From positions 1,382,613-1,446,612 of the forward strand of contig CM030940.1 of NCBI GenBank assembly GCA_018136815.1: a stretch of DNA of 64,000 bases, given 5' to 3'. The notes under the pieces are model-generated. The model searched no databases. It was not told the DNA's origin and saw only the letters and a program-made list of their open reading frames with translations. This document shows, piece after piece, positions 54,146-63,610 of the stretch. The position numbers and the translations under genes are program-made. Source of the DNA: Isochrysis galbana (lineage: Eukaryota; Haptophyta; Isochrysidales; Isochrysidaceae). Positions within the stretch are counted from its first letter, which is position 1; every line of letters begins with the position of its first letter.

Positions 54146-54385
54146 GAGGCAGCGCAAGGGGGTGGATGGTGATGGTTCTCGCCCCCCATGAGGGGGGTCG
54201 AGGGAGTGGGGGGGGCGCGAGGCCCCCCTCCATGGCGACCAATCATAAGATTAGTCCTTATGGGCTTTTGCTTTTGAAAGATTCCTTCCTTATTCCTGTG
54301 CGTAACTGTCGCCCCGTCGGATCGTCTGTCGTCTGTGTCCCTTGTGCTGTGCTTAGCGGTTAGCGGCTCAGTGGTCAGTGGTCAG

Positions 54386-54568
54386 CCTAGATGGGAAATA
54401 CGGTGCAGGGGACGGCAAATACAGCCAAATACATATGTATTTGGCCTCCGGCCAAATACATTTCAAATACATTCGAGGCCTACAACCCAGGCCACGCTTC
54501 AAATACAGCCAAATACATATGTATTTGGTCTCTGGCCAAATACGGTAAATACGTATTTCCCATCTAGG
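54386..54568. mobile_element. 183-bp foldback MITE
   Basis: CCTAGATGGGAAATACG (54386-54402) and CGTATTTCCCATCTAGG (54552-54568) are exact 17-bp terminal inverted repeats. The inside is built from two copies of AAATACAGCCAAATACATAT followed by its own mirror; CCAAATACATATGTATTTGG is a perfect 20-bp palindrome present twice. Flanks (GTCAG and GTGGG) do not give a clear target duplication. No coding capacity. Confidence 0.8.
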
Positions 54569-54659
54569 GTGGGCAGGGTATGGGTGTGGGTGGACCACGG
54601 TTCAAGGTTATACTGCCGCACTTAAGCAAACTCCAACGTTTTGAGTGTGGCGTGACGTG

Positions 54660-55054
54660 CGATCGTCTCTCTCTAGGACTAGAGAACTAGAACTAGAACT
54701 AATACTAGAGCTAGAGTACTCTAGTAGCTATCTTCTTCGTGCTTTAGACTAGCTCTAGTACTCTACCCCTCTGTTTAATCTAAGTATAAGTGTGTGTGCG
54801 GTGCAGCGGGGGGATCGCGCCGTCGGCGGGGAGAGAGCGGGGAAGGGGGTTGACAGAGTGGAGAGGGGAGAGGGAGGGAGGGAGAGAGGGGGGGCAGGGA
54901 GGGAGGGAGGGAGAGCGGGTGGGGTGGGGGGAAGGGGGGGGCGTGAGGGGGAGAGAGGGGGGGGGGGGAGGAGGGGCGCTTAGAGGGAGGGGGAGAGGGG
55001 GGTGGAGGAGGGGGTGTGTGGAAGAGAGGGAGAGAGAGGGGAGGAAGGCGGGAG
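54660..55054 (+). promoter_or_regulatory. Upstream region of the GT49 gene: CTAGAG motif cluster and purine-rich leader
   Basis: 54674-54770 is dense in CTAGAACTAG, CTAGAGTACTCTAG and AGCTCTAGTACTCTA. 54820-55050 is a G/A-rich tract directly before the ATG at 55055. Promoter and 5' UTR roles are inferred from position. Confidence 0.45.
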
Positions 55055-56968
55055 ATGCGCCCCGTTACGCCGCAGCCAGCTGCCGGGGCGGAGCCTCGGC
55101 GGGCGAGGGGCCCGGCTGCGCACACGTATTTCGGCGCGATCCTCCTCGCTGGGGGCTTCGCCACCAATCTCTATCTCTTCCTCCATCTTCACGCTGAGGG
55201 CGGACAGGCACTGCGGCCGAGGCAGGGCAGCAGGCACTCAGGCAAGCAGAGGCCGAAGCAAGCTAAGGCTGGCGTGCAGACACATGGTGGGCGCGCCGGA
55301 CAGGGGTCCCATACGTCTGATCCCTCCGATGACGGCGTCGACCGCGAAGAGCTCGAACTCGAACGCGCAGTGAGGCGGTCGGAGGACAGGCGGAGGAGGA
55401 CGGTCACTCACAATGTTAAGGCTGCGAGCGTGCCTCCATCGATGATGGCTATGGCTGGTGCGAAGCACGGAGAGCCGGGCGGCAATACGGCGAGCATCAG
55501 CCCTGCGGGTAGCAGCCACAGCTATAGCATCATCGGAACGACGGCCATGAATCGCGCTGGTCGAAAGACAATCTCACCGCCGACTGAGCCTCCCCTTCGA
55601 TACGATGTGACGCTGGTCTCGCAAACGTCTGACGACCGCCTGTGGATGATCTCACACCTGGCACGGCGCTGGGGAGGCCCGCTCTCGGTCGCCATCTTTG
55701 TGATGAACGGAACGCTCATCCGCGGGAGCCGGCTGTGGCTCAATCGGATCGCGAGCCAGCCCGGCTCCTACATCACAGAGGTGCATGGCCGATCACCGGA
55801 GGGCTATCCAGTCAACTACCTGCGTAATGTCGCCATTGAGCGCGTGAGCACGTCGCACTTCTTCTTGACCGACATTGATCTTTGGCCATCTACCGCCAGT
55901 TATAACGAGGTTCTCTCGCAGGGCCGCTCGCTCCTGCGCGACCCGCATGCGGCACTCGTGCTTCCCGCTTTCGAGTATAGTGACCCGAGCCGCGGGCGCC
56001 AAGATGAAGAGGCTGCGAAGGAGGCACTCGCGATGGAGCTGCCCGACACGTTTGATGATCTTCGAATGTGCGTGGGCGGGCATGACAGCCTCTGCAGGTG
56101 TTTGTTTCATCGCCCATGATGTGAGGTCCCTCACTGCCATGAAGATGCCTACCTTGCAGTAAGGCACTCACACTAGGAGTCGCTTGAATGCGCTCTGGAC
56201 GTGAAGCTCGGGGTAGTGCAACGGAAGGTAACCCTTTCGCCCATTGCGCGACTTAGGATATTCAAGGCGTCGACAGATACTCATCGAAGTACGGACTACG
56301 AGCGTTGGTGGGAGAGCAGGGCGCCCCTACGCATACCATGCTTCAATTCGTTGAGGTGGGCCCCAATACCTCTACTTTGCATTTCGCATGAAAGCCATAA
56401 CAACCACCCTTGCCCGTCCGCCTGCTGGAAGATAATTACGAGTGATGGGTATGCCTGTGCCAACTCTATTCCTCCCGGCTGGGTTGGTTGTTCAAGAGAA
56501 TCCCTTACACGCATCGCAGTATCAGCTATCCCCACCTCGCACGTGTCTTTTCCGAATAGGTATGAGCCATACGTCGTGGTACCCCGACTAGCTTCGACGC
56601 CTATGTTTGACGAGCGTTTCTTCGGTTACGGAAAGAACAAAATTGAGTGGATTCAGCACCTTCGCTTTTCAGGATTCATCTTCTACGTGCTCGCCCGCGC
56701 ATTTGTTGTCCACTGTCCCCACGCGCCCTCGACCTCGCGCCAGCTTTGGCAGCAGTATCGTGCAAAGAAGGACCGCCTCTTCCGAGAATTCATAGAGCTT
56801 GAGATGCAGAACGCCTCTATTCGCACAGCCATGTGCGTTGAGGTGGACCAGGCTGATGATGGACTCAGCATACGAGACGGGGACAAAACAAGCCTCACCG
56901 AATTCACGGGGACGTCTGCATCGTTGGCCGTCAATGGCAGCGGGGTCGAGCCAGACGAGCAAACGTGA
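55055..56968 (+). CDS. GT49-family glycosyltransferase (LARGE/B4GAT1-like)
   Basis: Golgi type II membrane glycosyltransferase of family GT49, which in animals builds glucuronate- and xylose-containing glycans. Exons 55055-56097, 56257-56355 and 56560-56968 give 516 residues; both introns split an AGG codon. One N-terminal helix (ILLAGGFATNLYLFLHL), then a low-complexity stem to about residue 180. Catalytic domain: YDVTLVSQTSDDRLWMISHL, RRWGGPLSVAIFV, GYPVNYLRNVAIERVSTSHF and FFLTDIDLWPS, the last with a DxD metal site. After the introns come THRSTDYERWW, YEPYVVVPR, FDERFFGYGKNKIEWI and FVVHCPHAPS. Domain order matches GT49 closely. The purine-rich upstream tract makes a non-ATG start open at 55016, which I did not use. 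Confidence 0.88.
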
Positions 56969-57169
56969 CTTGTGACTTGATTCAATCTCCGCCCCTTTCC
57001 CTAGCAAATAAACGGGCGTTTGGTGTGTGCGATGTGCTTACTTGTTTGTTACTTGCGCTGCATCACCGTTTGCTTCGCGTCACCTGGCTCATGGGCGAGT
57101 CTTGATACTCACAAAATCATCACAAATTCACGCTAATAAGTAGATTAACGCGCAATGGCAAACCTTTTA
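56969..57169. other. 3' flank of GT49 gene
   Basis: Includes AGCAAATAAACGGG shortly after the stop, a possible polyadenylation signal. No gene. Confidence 0.4.
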
Positions 57170-58192
57170 AGATTCCTACCGCACTCGCGGCGAATCGAAC
57201 CACTACATACTGCAGACGTAGTACGTAGCATTCTCTCTACACCCCCACTCCCCCGCCCCTTCTCCCCCCGCCATCAGGCGGCTCCCCCCGTACACTACTA
57301 GGGGGATTGGGGTGAAGGCCTTAGATATGGTCCGGGCTGGCCCGCGCGCCCCCTGGTGATCCCTGTTCCCCGTTCCCCCCTTCCTCCTACGCCTCCTGCG
57401 GGCTGGCGGCCGACTCTGTCTCGCCTTATCCTGCAAATAGGCGCGAGACTTACCGATTTTTCGGTGGGCAGAGCTCTCGCTCCGCACACCCCCTTCTCCG
57501 CGCTCTCTCTCCCCTCTCCTGCGGCACGCGCATTGGATGGCGCGCCAACGGTAGGCCTGCTGCCCTCTAGCGACCCCTGGAGGCTCTTGGAGGCCAGTTC
57601 AGGGGGCAGAGGAGGCTGGGGCTGGGGCTTGACCTCCCCTGCCTCTCCCTCGCTGGCGCTCCTGAGCCTCTGGGGTCTGGGGTTCCCACGCTGCACCTGT
57701 CTGATGCCTGTCGACTAGGGGCCCGTTTGCGTTAGCAAACGGGTGAGGGGCGGCGGCTGGCGACAGGAGGGAGAAGAGAAGGGAGTGGCTCAATGGCGAG
57801 GAGAGTATCCCAGGTGGCGCAGGCTACTCGAGTCGCAGTCATTTATTTCTCGAGAACCGCTCACGGCGCGAGCTGGTAAGGGCCGTTCTTCTTGGATTAG
57901 AGAGTTCCTCCCCCCCCCCCCGTTGCTTTTTTCCGGAGAGTCGCCCGACGTAGGTCGGTCCCGCCTCGATGGGTTTTTTCCCTCATTTTAACCTGTGGGG
58001 GGTTAGAATGGGAGCCGGGGGTCTGCGAGGGGGGAGATGTGGAGGGGTGCATAGGTGTATGTATCTATGACAGCAACATGCGTCGAGGCGTACGGGCAGG
58101 TGCGCTAAGGGTTGTCGTGTTAGTACCAGGGCTAGTGGAGAGTAGTGGTACTAATGCCCAGTTGTATGATTATTATTATGATGATGATTAGC
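57170..58192 (+). repeat. Composite dispersed repeat, fullest copy
   Basis: 57170-57530 matches the block at 11840-12200 and 23826-24180 (TACACCCCCACT, CCGCCATCAGGCG, ACTACTAGGGGGATTGGGG). 57550-57715 matches 24190-24360. 57718-57790 matches 18608-18690 (CCGTTTGCGTTAGCAAACGG, GGCGGCTGGCGACAGGAG). 57811-58192 matches 18699-19048. Placed end to end, the partial copies elsewhere look like fragments of this roughly 1-kb unit. GGCGAATCGAACC near 57189 reads in reverse as a Pol III B-box-like GGTTCGATTCGCC. Confidence 0.7.
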
Positions 58193-59312
58193 GTAGCGGT
58201 CACCTTCAAGAATATTTTTTTGCTGATCTCCCATACCAGAACCTATGGATGGAGCAGCTTATTTAGGCCTTCGTTTGCCCATTAATGGTGGTGCCCTCCG
58301 CACCCCCCTAGTGAGTGGCGACCGGGCTAGAATTAGAATTATTCAGAAAGTGAGACTAGCTGTGCATGCGCGGGAATGCGGCAGGGTCGTGACGAGCTCA
58401 CAGCGGCGGAGGAGAACAATCCAGCTTCGCGAGGCGAGAAGTGTTCATTTGGTCCCACCCCGGTAAATGTACGCTTCTCGCCTCACGTCTGGGGGGCGGA
58501 GTGCAGAACAAGATGATAAAAGAAGAGAAAGCTAGAGAGAACCAGCTCAAGAGGGGGGCGGAGTGGCGCAACGAGGCGAACTAAACTCCGTGACCGCCGT
58601 GCCTTCATAGGCGGAGGTGGCGGCGCACACATGATACTCACGATTCTCCTTGGGCGCCTCCAAGACACACCCAAATAGTAGTACCATTATGACTCTTCCG
58701 TTGAGGAGACGAGGTTGCCTGAGGCTCTCCGCCTAGTAGATTCGACCCTGTGATACAGCCGATCGAAATGAAACATGCATGCCATGCACATGCACCACAT
58801 GCCCATGTAGATGCCGCCTAGCAGCAACAAAAGCCTGCCATCTCGCCTATCACGAATATCCAGTGACTGATCGGCCTGGCGCACGAGAGGGCAACAACGC
58901 GACAAGGTTCCAATATGGCGATTCTACTGTTTGGCCCACAATTTTCCTTTGCATTCACCAGACTGAAGGCCACACAAGGCGGCGGCCATTTATGTGCAGC
59001 NNNNNNNNNNNNNNNNNNNNNNNNNNNNNNNNNNNNNNNNNNNNNNNNNNNNNNNNNNNNNNNNNNNNNNNNNNNNNNNNNNNNNNNNNNNNNNNNNNNN
59101 AGGGGGAGCCGGGAGAGCGAAAAAAAGGACCTTGCACCGTGCCCTCCCCCGTTTCCACCAAGTATGGACTTAGTTGGCGCACTTCTTGATGTGTGGTACT
59201 GCCTCGAGTGCGTCCTGAAAAGCGGACGCTCTCCTATTCCTACCGGATTGTTCTCCACACGCCAACACGAGGAAATACAAAATCTGTCGCCCAGTCAACA
59301 TTCCTCTCCGGC
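58193..59312. other. Spacer with a hairpin and an assembly gap, no gene seen
   Basis: GAGGCGAGAAG (58431-58441) and CTTCTCGCCTC (58474-58484) are an exact 11-bp inverted pair. No frame shows a family. Likely 3' flank of the J-domain gene near 59200-59312. Confidence 0.4.
59001..59100. other. Assembly gap (100 N)
   Basis: Exactly 100 undetermined bases, the usual placeholder for a gap of unknown length. Confidence 0.99.
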
Positions 59313-60359
59313 CTACATTCCTCCTATCTCGAAGTTGTAGTCCCTCCTCCGGGCGCTATCAGAGAGGGTGCGGTAAGCCTCTTTTACTCTCAGGAACATC
59401 TCGGCCGACCCATCAACGCCACTCTTGTCCGGGTGGTACTTCCGGCTCAACCTGTGGAAAGCACGCTTGAGGTCGGCATCGGAAGCGTCCCTCCCCACGC
59501 CCAAGACGTCATAGTGCGAGGCCCGCGATGGAATAGAGTCTACCGATGGCGGTGGCATCGTGTGGTGCGCCTCCTCAAACGCGCGTTCTCGATATGTGCT
59601 GCCGGCAAATCGTTCTGGCAAAGGAGAGGCTGCGGGTGATGCCTCAAAGCTATGCGAGCCGCCCGAGTCCCACCCATAAGATGGCCCGTAGCCATTTTCT
59701 GGATGCTCGCCATGCCGCATGTTCCAGTCGACTTGGTCCTCTTCCGGCTCCTCGGCCGGTAGCCGGCCGTGCGTGCGTCTACCGCGGCGCGGAGCTCTTC
59801 GCGCCTGTCGATCTCGGGCTACACGTGCGGCTGACTTGCTTCGATGTCGACTCTGTGAGACCTCATCCGAATCGGACTCCTCCGCCATCTCCACATCCGC
59901 ACCTCGCACGGAAGACAAGCCTTGCTCCCGCTCGCGCAGTTGGTTGAGCACGCGCTTGTAGCGCACCCCGAAGCAAATGATGGCGGCAGCGATGACAATA
60001 ATGATGAGCGGGTCCAGCCACGATATCTCTGATCTCGAGGTGTCGGCATCGGGCTGCAAGAGCAGCGGCTCCGAGGGTGAGGGCAGGTTGGGCGGAGGAG
60101 GAGGTGGCAGACTTGGCTGTGGGCTGGGCGGTGGTGGCGGCGGGTCACACCACCAGCAGCTGATCGGCGGCGGCGGCGGCGGCGACTTGCCCAGGCAGAA
60201 CGAGCAGAAGGCGCACGAGGGCATGCCAGTGCAGAAGGCGGCCTCGGCACGCGGATCGCAAAACGAGTCACACCCGCTCTGCCCGGCCGCAGGCTCAAGC
60301 GAGCGCTGATGGTGGCGTGTCCCACCTGTCACCTGCCCTACTCTATTAACACCCGCCAT
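59313..60359 (-). CDS. Single-pass membrane J-domain protein with Cys-rich polyproline N-terminal half
   Basis: 348 residues. The J domain is at the extreme C-terminus: SHYDVLGVGRDASDADLKRA, then FHRLSRKYHPDKSG with the HPD motif, so it should stimulate an Hsp70. A single helix, LDPLIIIVIAAAIICFGVRY (about 115-134), is followed by a basic/acidic linker, putting the J domain probably in the cytosol. The N-terminal side has closely spaced Cys (CDSFCDP, CAFCSFCLG, CWWC) and polyproline runs like cell-wall or matrix proteins of algae. No signal peptide is seen at the start, so a further 5' exon upstream of 60359 is likely. The upstream tract is C/T-rich on the gene strand, with CTAGAGTA motifs at 60528-60590. 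Confidence 0.8.
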   Translation of the reverse strand: MAGVNRVGQVTGGTRHHQRSLEPAAGQSGCDSFCDPRAEAAFCTGMPSCAFCSFCLGKSPPPPPPISCWWCDPPPPPPSPQPSLPPPPPPNLPSPSEPLLLQPDADTSRSEISWLDPLIIIVIAAAIICFGVRYKRVLNQLREREQGLSSVRGADVEMAEESDSDEVSQSRHRSKSAARVARDRQARRAPRRGRRTHGRLPAEEPEEDQVDWNMRHGEHPENGYGPSYGWDSGGSHSFEASPAASPLPERFAGSTYRERAFEEAHHTMPPPSVDSIPSRASHYDVLGVGRDASDADLKRAFHRLSRKYHPDKSGVDGSAEMFLRVKEAYRTLSDSARRRDYNFEIGGM

Positions 60360-61221
60360 CCAGACAGAGCGAAAGGGGGGAGGATGAAGAGGAGATGGCA
60401 GAAAGGGAGAGAGGGAGCGCGGGAGGGAGGGAGACAGGGAGAGGGGGAGAGAGGGGGGGAGAGGGAGGGAGAGGGAGGCGCCCGACGCCCGCCGCGCGAG
60501 CGCCTTGGGTACCCAGGCAGCGCGCTCTTCTAGAGTACCCTTTACGTTACATAGAGTACAGCTCTAGAGTAGAGTAGAGTAGAGACAATACGATGCAAGC
60601 TACAAGCTACTCCTACTATTAGAGTAGGGTAGAGGGGGCTGAATTGCTACTGGGGCCGGGCCGGCCCCTCGCGCAAGGGCGGTGCCGCGGCGGTATCGAG
60701 CCATATCTGGGCCAGGGTTGGTCCAATGCGAGGCTCATGCTCGCCGGCGACTACTCCGACGAAACCTCCAAGATCAAGATCAAGAAGACCAAGGCTTCAA
60801 GTTCATGAGTTCATTGTTCATTGGAGACGAACGAGGCGATCGTCGCTCGTCGCATATCTCGATCTCGCCATGGAATACAGCATTGAGCATTGAGCATTGA
60901 GGCGGACATGCACACTGACACTAAAGAGTGAAGAGGACCCGATGGCGGAAGTCGAAATCGTCGATGTCGGAGGTGTGAGGTGTTCGAACTCAGCGTCGAA
61001 CAGGAAAGTTGAGCGGGTGATTTTTTCTATTCACCTGCTCGCTGACCACACAGTGGCCTCGCTTCTCGTACTGTGTTAATACTACCTAGCTAGCGGACCT
61101 TTTGCATTTATCTCTAGCTCACCTTTTGCTTTTTCTCTAGCTCTAGAGGGCTCTACTCTCTCTACTCTACTAGTACTAGAGTAGAATAGAGTAGTCGCGG
61201 ACGGGAATAACTACTGAGTGG
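60360..61221. promoter_or_regulatory. Divergent upstream region of the J-domain gene and the 61222 gene
   Basis: 60375-60480 is G/A-rich on the plus strand. 60528-60590 has TCTAGAGTACCC and CTCTAGAGTAGAGTAGAG; 61138-61195 has GCTCTAGAGGGCTCTACTC and TACTAGAGTAGAATAGAG. These clusters sit at the two gene-proximal ends of the region. 60640-61080 holds no supported frame. Confidence 0.5.
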
Positions 61222-61716
61222 ATGGCTGCTCGCCTCGCCGCCATGTGCGCCTCCGCTCTGCGGCGAAGGGGCTGCGGGTACACCCACGCTCTGTTCGTGC
61301 TACTGGCTGCGTCACGCATCCTGGCAGACACTGGCGAAGCTCACGCGATGCCGGAGCGTGAGTCGCGCCGCGCCTCCCACCTACAGCTGCACACTAACTC
61401 CCTGAGGCACAACTACACCGCACTCAGCCGGAGAGCTGTGGCCCAGGCTGAGCTCAGGCGGTCGGAGCTCTCGCACGCGCGAGACTTCAGCAACAGTTCT
61501 ATTTCACGCCTGAGGTCTGCGATCCGGATGGCAGATATGGCATTTGGTGCTGCCCCGCCGAAGGATGTCACGCAAGCAGCCGTCGCTTCGTTGCGCCGTG
61601 TCTTTCACAAAGGGAACGCCACACACGTTCATGCCGGGAAGAGGCATAAATATAGCGGGACGAGTTCTTCTAGATCGCTTGCTGAGGAAAGCAACGTGTC
61701 GCCAGGACGAACATGA
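61222..61716 (+). CDS. Hypothetical secreted or membrane-anchored protein
   Basis: 164 residues. The N-terminus has basic residues and a hydrophobic stretch (THALFVLLAASRILA) fitting a signal peptide or anchor. Three N-glycosylation sequons follow (NYT, NSS, NAT). The rest is Arg/Ser/Ala-rich and probably helical. The start ATG is about 30 bp after a CTAGAGT motif cluster. No family recognised. Confidence 0.5.
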   Translation: MAARLAAMCASALRRRGCGYTHALFVLLAASRILADTGEAHAMPERESRRASHLQLHTNSLRHNYTALSRRAVAQAELRRSELSHARDFSNSSISRLRSAIRMADMAFGAAPPKDVTQAAVASLRRVFHKGNATHVHAGKRHKYSGTSSSRSLAEESNVSPGRT

Positions 61717-63040
61717 CACAATCAAAGCCATGATTGCAAATCCCATCCGCTGAGTGGCTCGTTCACAGGCTATGACTGCATTGTCTTTGATTGTATGCAT
61801 CTTTGTCCACTTGTCGACACACCCCTACTGAGAACTTTTGACACCTTCATATACTCTAAGCCCTCCGAAAGGTACTCCACATACAGACACTCGGCGGCGG
61901 ATCACTGGTCAAATCAGTACGTTTGAGAGTCGGATTCGAAGGGAAGCATATGGATGCATTTAATAGGTGGAGTAAAGAACGGTTGCAGGGCGGCATACGT
62001 AGGAAATCATTAGGGCGTCACAGTCTCGCTGTGCAGTCAATGTCAGCTCACAGTTATCTCGAGTCCAATGAACTCTACATGATGCACTTGCTGGGCTGCA
62101 TGCGACGCGATGATCTACAATCATGCAACACAGGATAGCCGCGCATGAGCAAGCGAGAGCACTGGTACACCGTTACGCAGCTAAGTGTGTATAATATAGA
62201 ACCGCGCAACAATATATGTTGGACCCCGCCCTCTACTCGGCGGAATTGAAGCCGAACTCCCATTAATGATAAACCAACGAGACGTGTTAATACTCCCGCT
62301 AGAAATTGCCGCCACCAACGAAAGAAGGTGCAACCTGCTGGGGCCCTGATTTTTTTCACCACGCCCCCCACCGCCACCGCCTTACCCTTCCTTTTCGCCA
62401 CTTTGGCTCGTCTCCCTTTCTGATTTCTGAGGCACGTCTTAGGGGTGTTGGGTCTCGTCCGCGTTGAGGAGACGACGCGCATCATTGATTACATTTGCAG
62501 GAGGGAAGGGGAGATTTAGAGTCCGGTACCGGTACGCAGTATACGTATATACGTAAACGGTATACGGTGTACGCACGTTTTTTTCGTGCACGGTTGTTTG
62601 TTATTTGTTATTTGTGTTGTGTGCGAACATGCAACCTGCAATGATTGTGCGTCAGCGACCTTCGACCCCTTATATTGGAAGGACCTTGGTGTCGGAAGTC
62701 ATGACCCCCGAGGCGATGAGTCCCTTTTCGAGCCCATACCCGCCAAAAAAAAGCGTTCTCGATTCTCTCGACGACGCGCCTGCTCTGAGAGACTCTGAGT
62801 GCTTCATAGATAGTCCTTCTCTCCTCCGATGAAAAGAAGAAGTGGGCGAAAACGTACAGTAGTCAAACGGGCACGCCCACGAAGCTCAAGCCTCTAGAAC
62901 TGAGCGGCAGGCGACCTAAAAGAACAACAGAACGGACCCTCCTACTATTCTACTATTAAAGCGTCGAGACCTTTCCGTTGGCGGAGCCCGCCCCCCCCCC
63001 TCTTTCCAAAAAAGGAAGTCCGTCCCTGCTAATACTGTAT
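61717..63040. other. Spacer, no confident gene
   Basis: A 75-codon frame at 62605-62832 (+) ending SVLDSLDDAPALRDSECFID could be a small gene or exon, but nothing supports it beyond openness. 62525-62580 has alternating TACG/GTAT sequence (TATACGTATATACGTAAACG). AT-rich overall. Confidence 0.35.
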
Positions 63041-63610
63041 TTCGAGGGGGAGAGAGCCCCCCCCCCTCCCCTCCTCTCGAATCCTGTACTTTACTCGTAG
63101 AGAGAGAGAGAGAGAGGCTGCCCCCCCCCCCCCCCCCCCCCCCCCCCGCGCGCCGCAGCAGGGAGGCTCCGGGCTCTCTCTCTCTCTCCTCTACCGGCGC
63201 GGCGCGGGCGGGAGAAAGAGAGAGAGAGAGGGAGGGGGGGGGGGAGGGGGGAGGGGGAGAGAGAGAGAGAAAGAGAGAAAGAGAGAAAGAGAGAAAGAGA
63301 GAGAGAGAGAGACAGAGAGAGAGGCCCCGAGGGGGGGGGGGCGGGGCGTCCGCGGTGCTTGCGGGGGCCGAGCTCTCAGAGAGGTAAAAGAGAACCACGT
63401 AAGAGAGAAAGGAAAGAGGAGAGGGGGGAGAGCTGTCGGGCGGTGGTTGCCGATTGGCTGCGGTGCCGCCCGGTGAGCCGGGCAGGGGGGAAGGGGGAGC
63501 ACAGAGAAGAAGGAAGGCGTGGAGAAGGGCGAAACCAGCGAGCCGGCGTGGGCGAGCAGTGGGGAGTCTGACTGACGAGACCGCCAGGGAGACACACCCC
63601 TCAGCTTACC
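63041..63610 (+). promoter_or_regulatory. Low-complexity leader of the bromodomain gene
   Basis: Contains a run of 27 C (63121-63147), AG repeats at 63099-63116 and 63215-63322, and G/A-rich sequence up to the ATG at 63611. Frames inside are Ser/Leu or Arg/Glu repeats only. Such tracts are prone to length change and assembly error. Confidence 0.5.

Noticed and set aside
63141-63398. Serine/leucine-rich minus-strand frame near the bromodomain gene
   Set aside because: Encoded by AG repeats and a poly-C run; not a protein.
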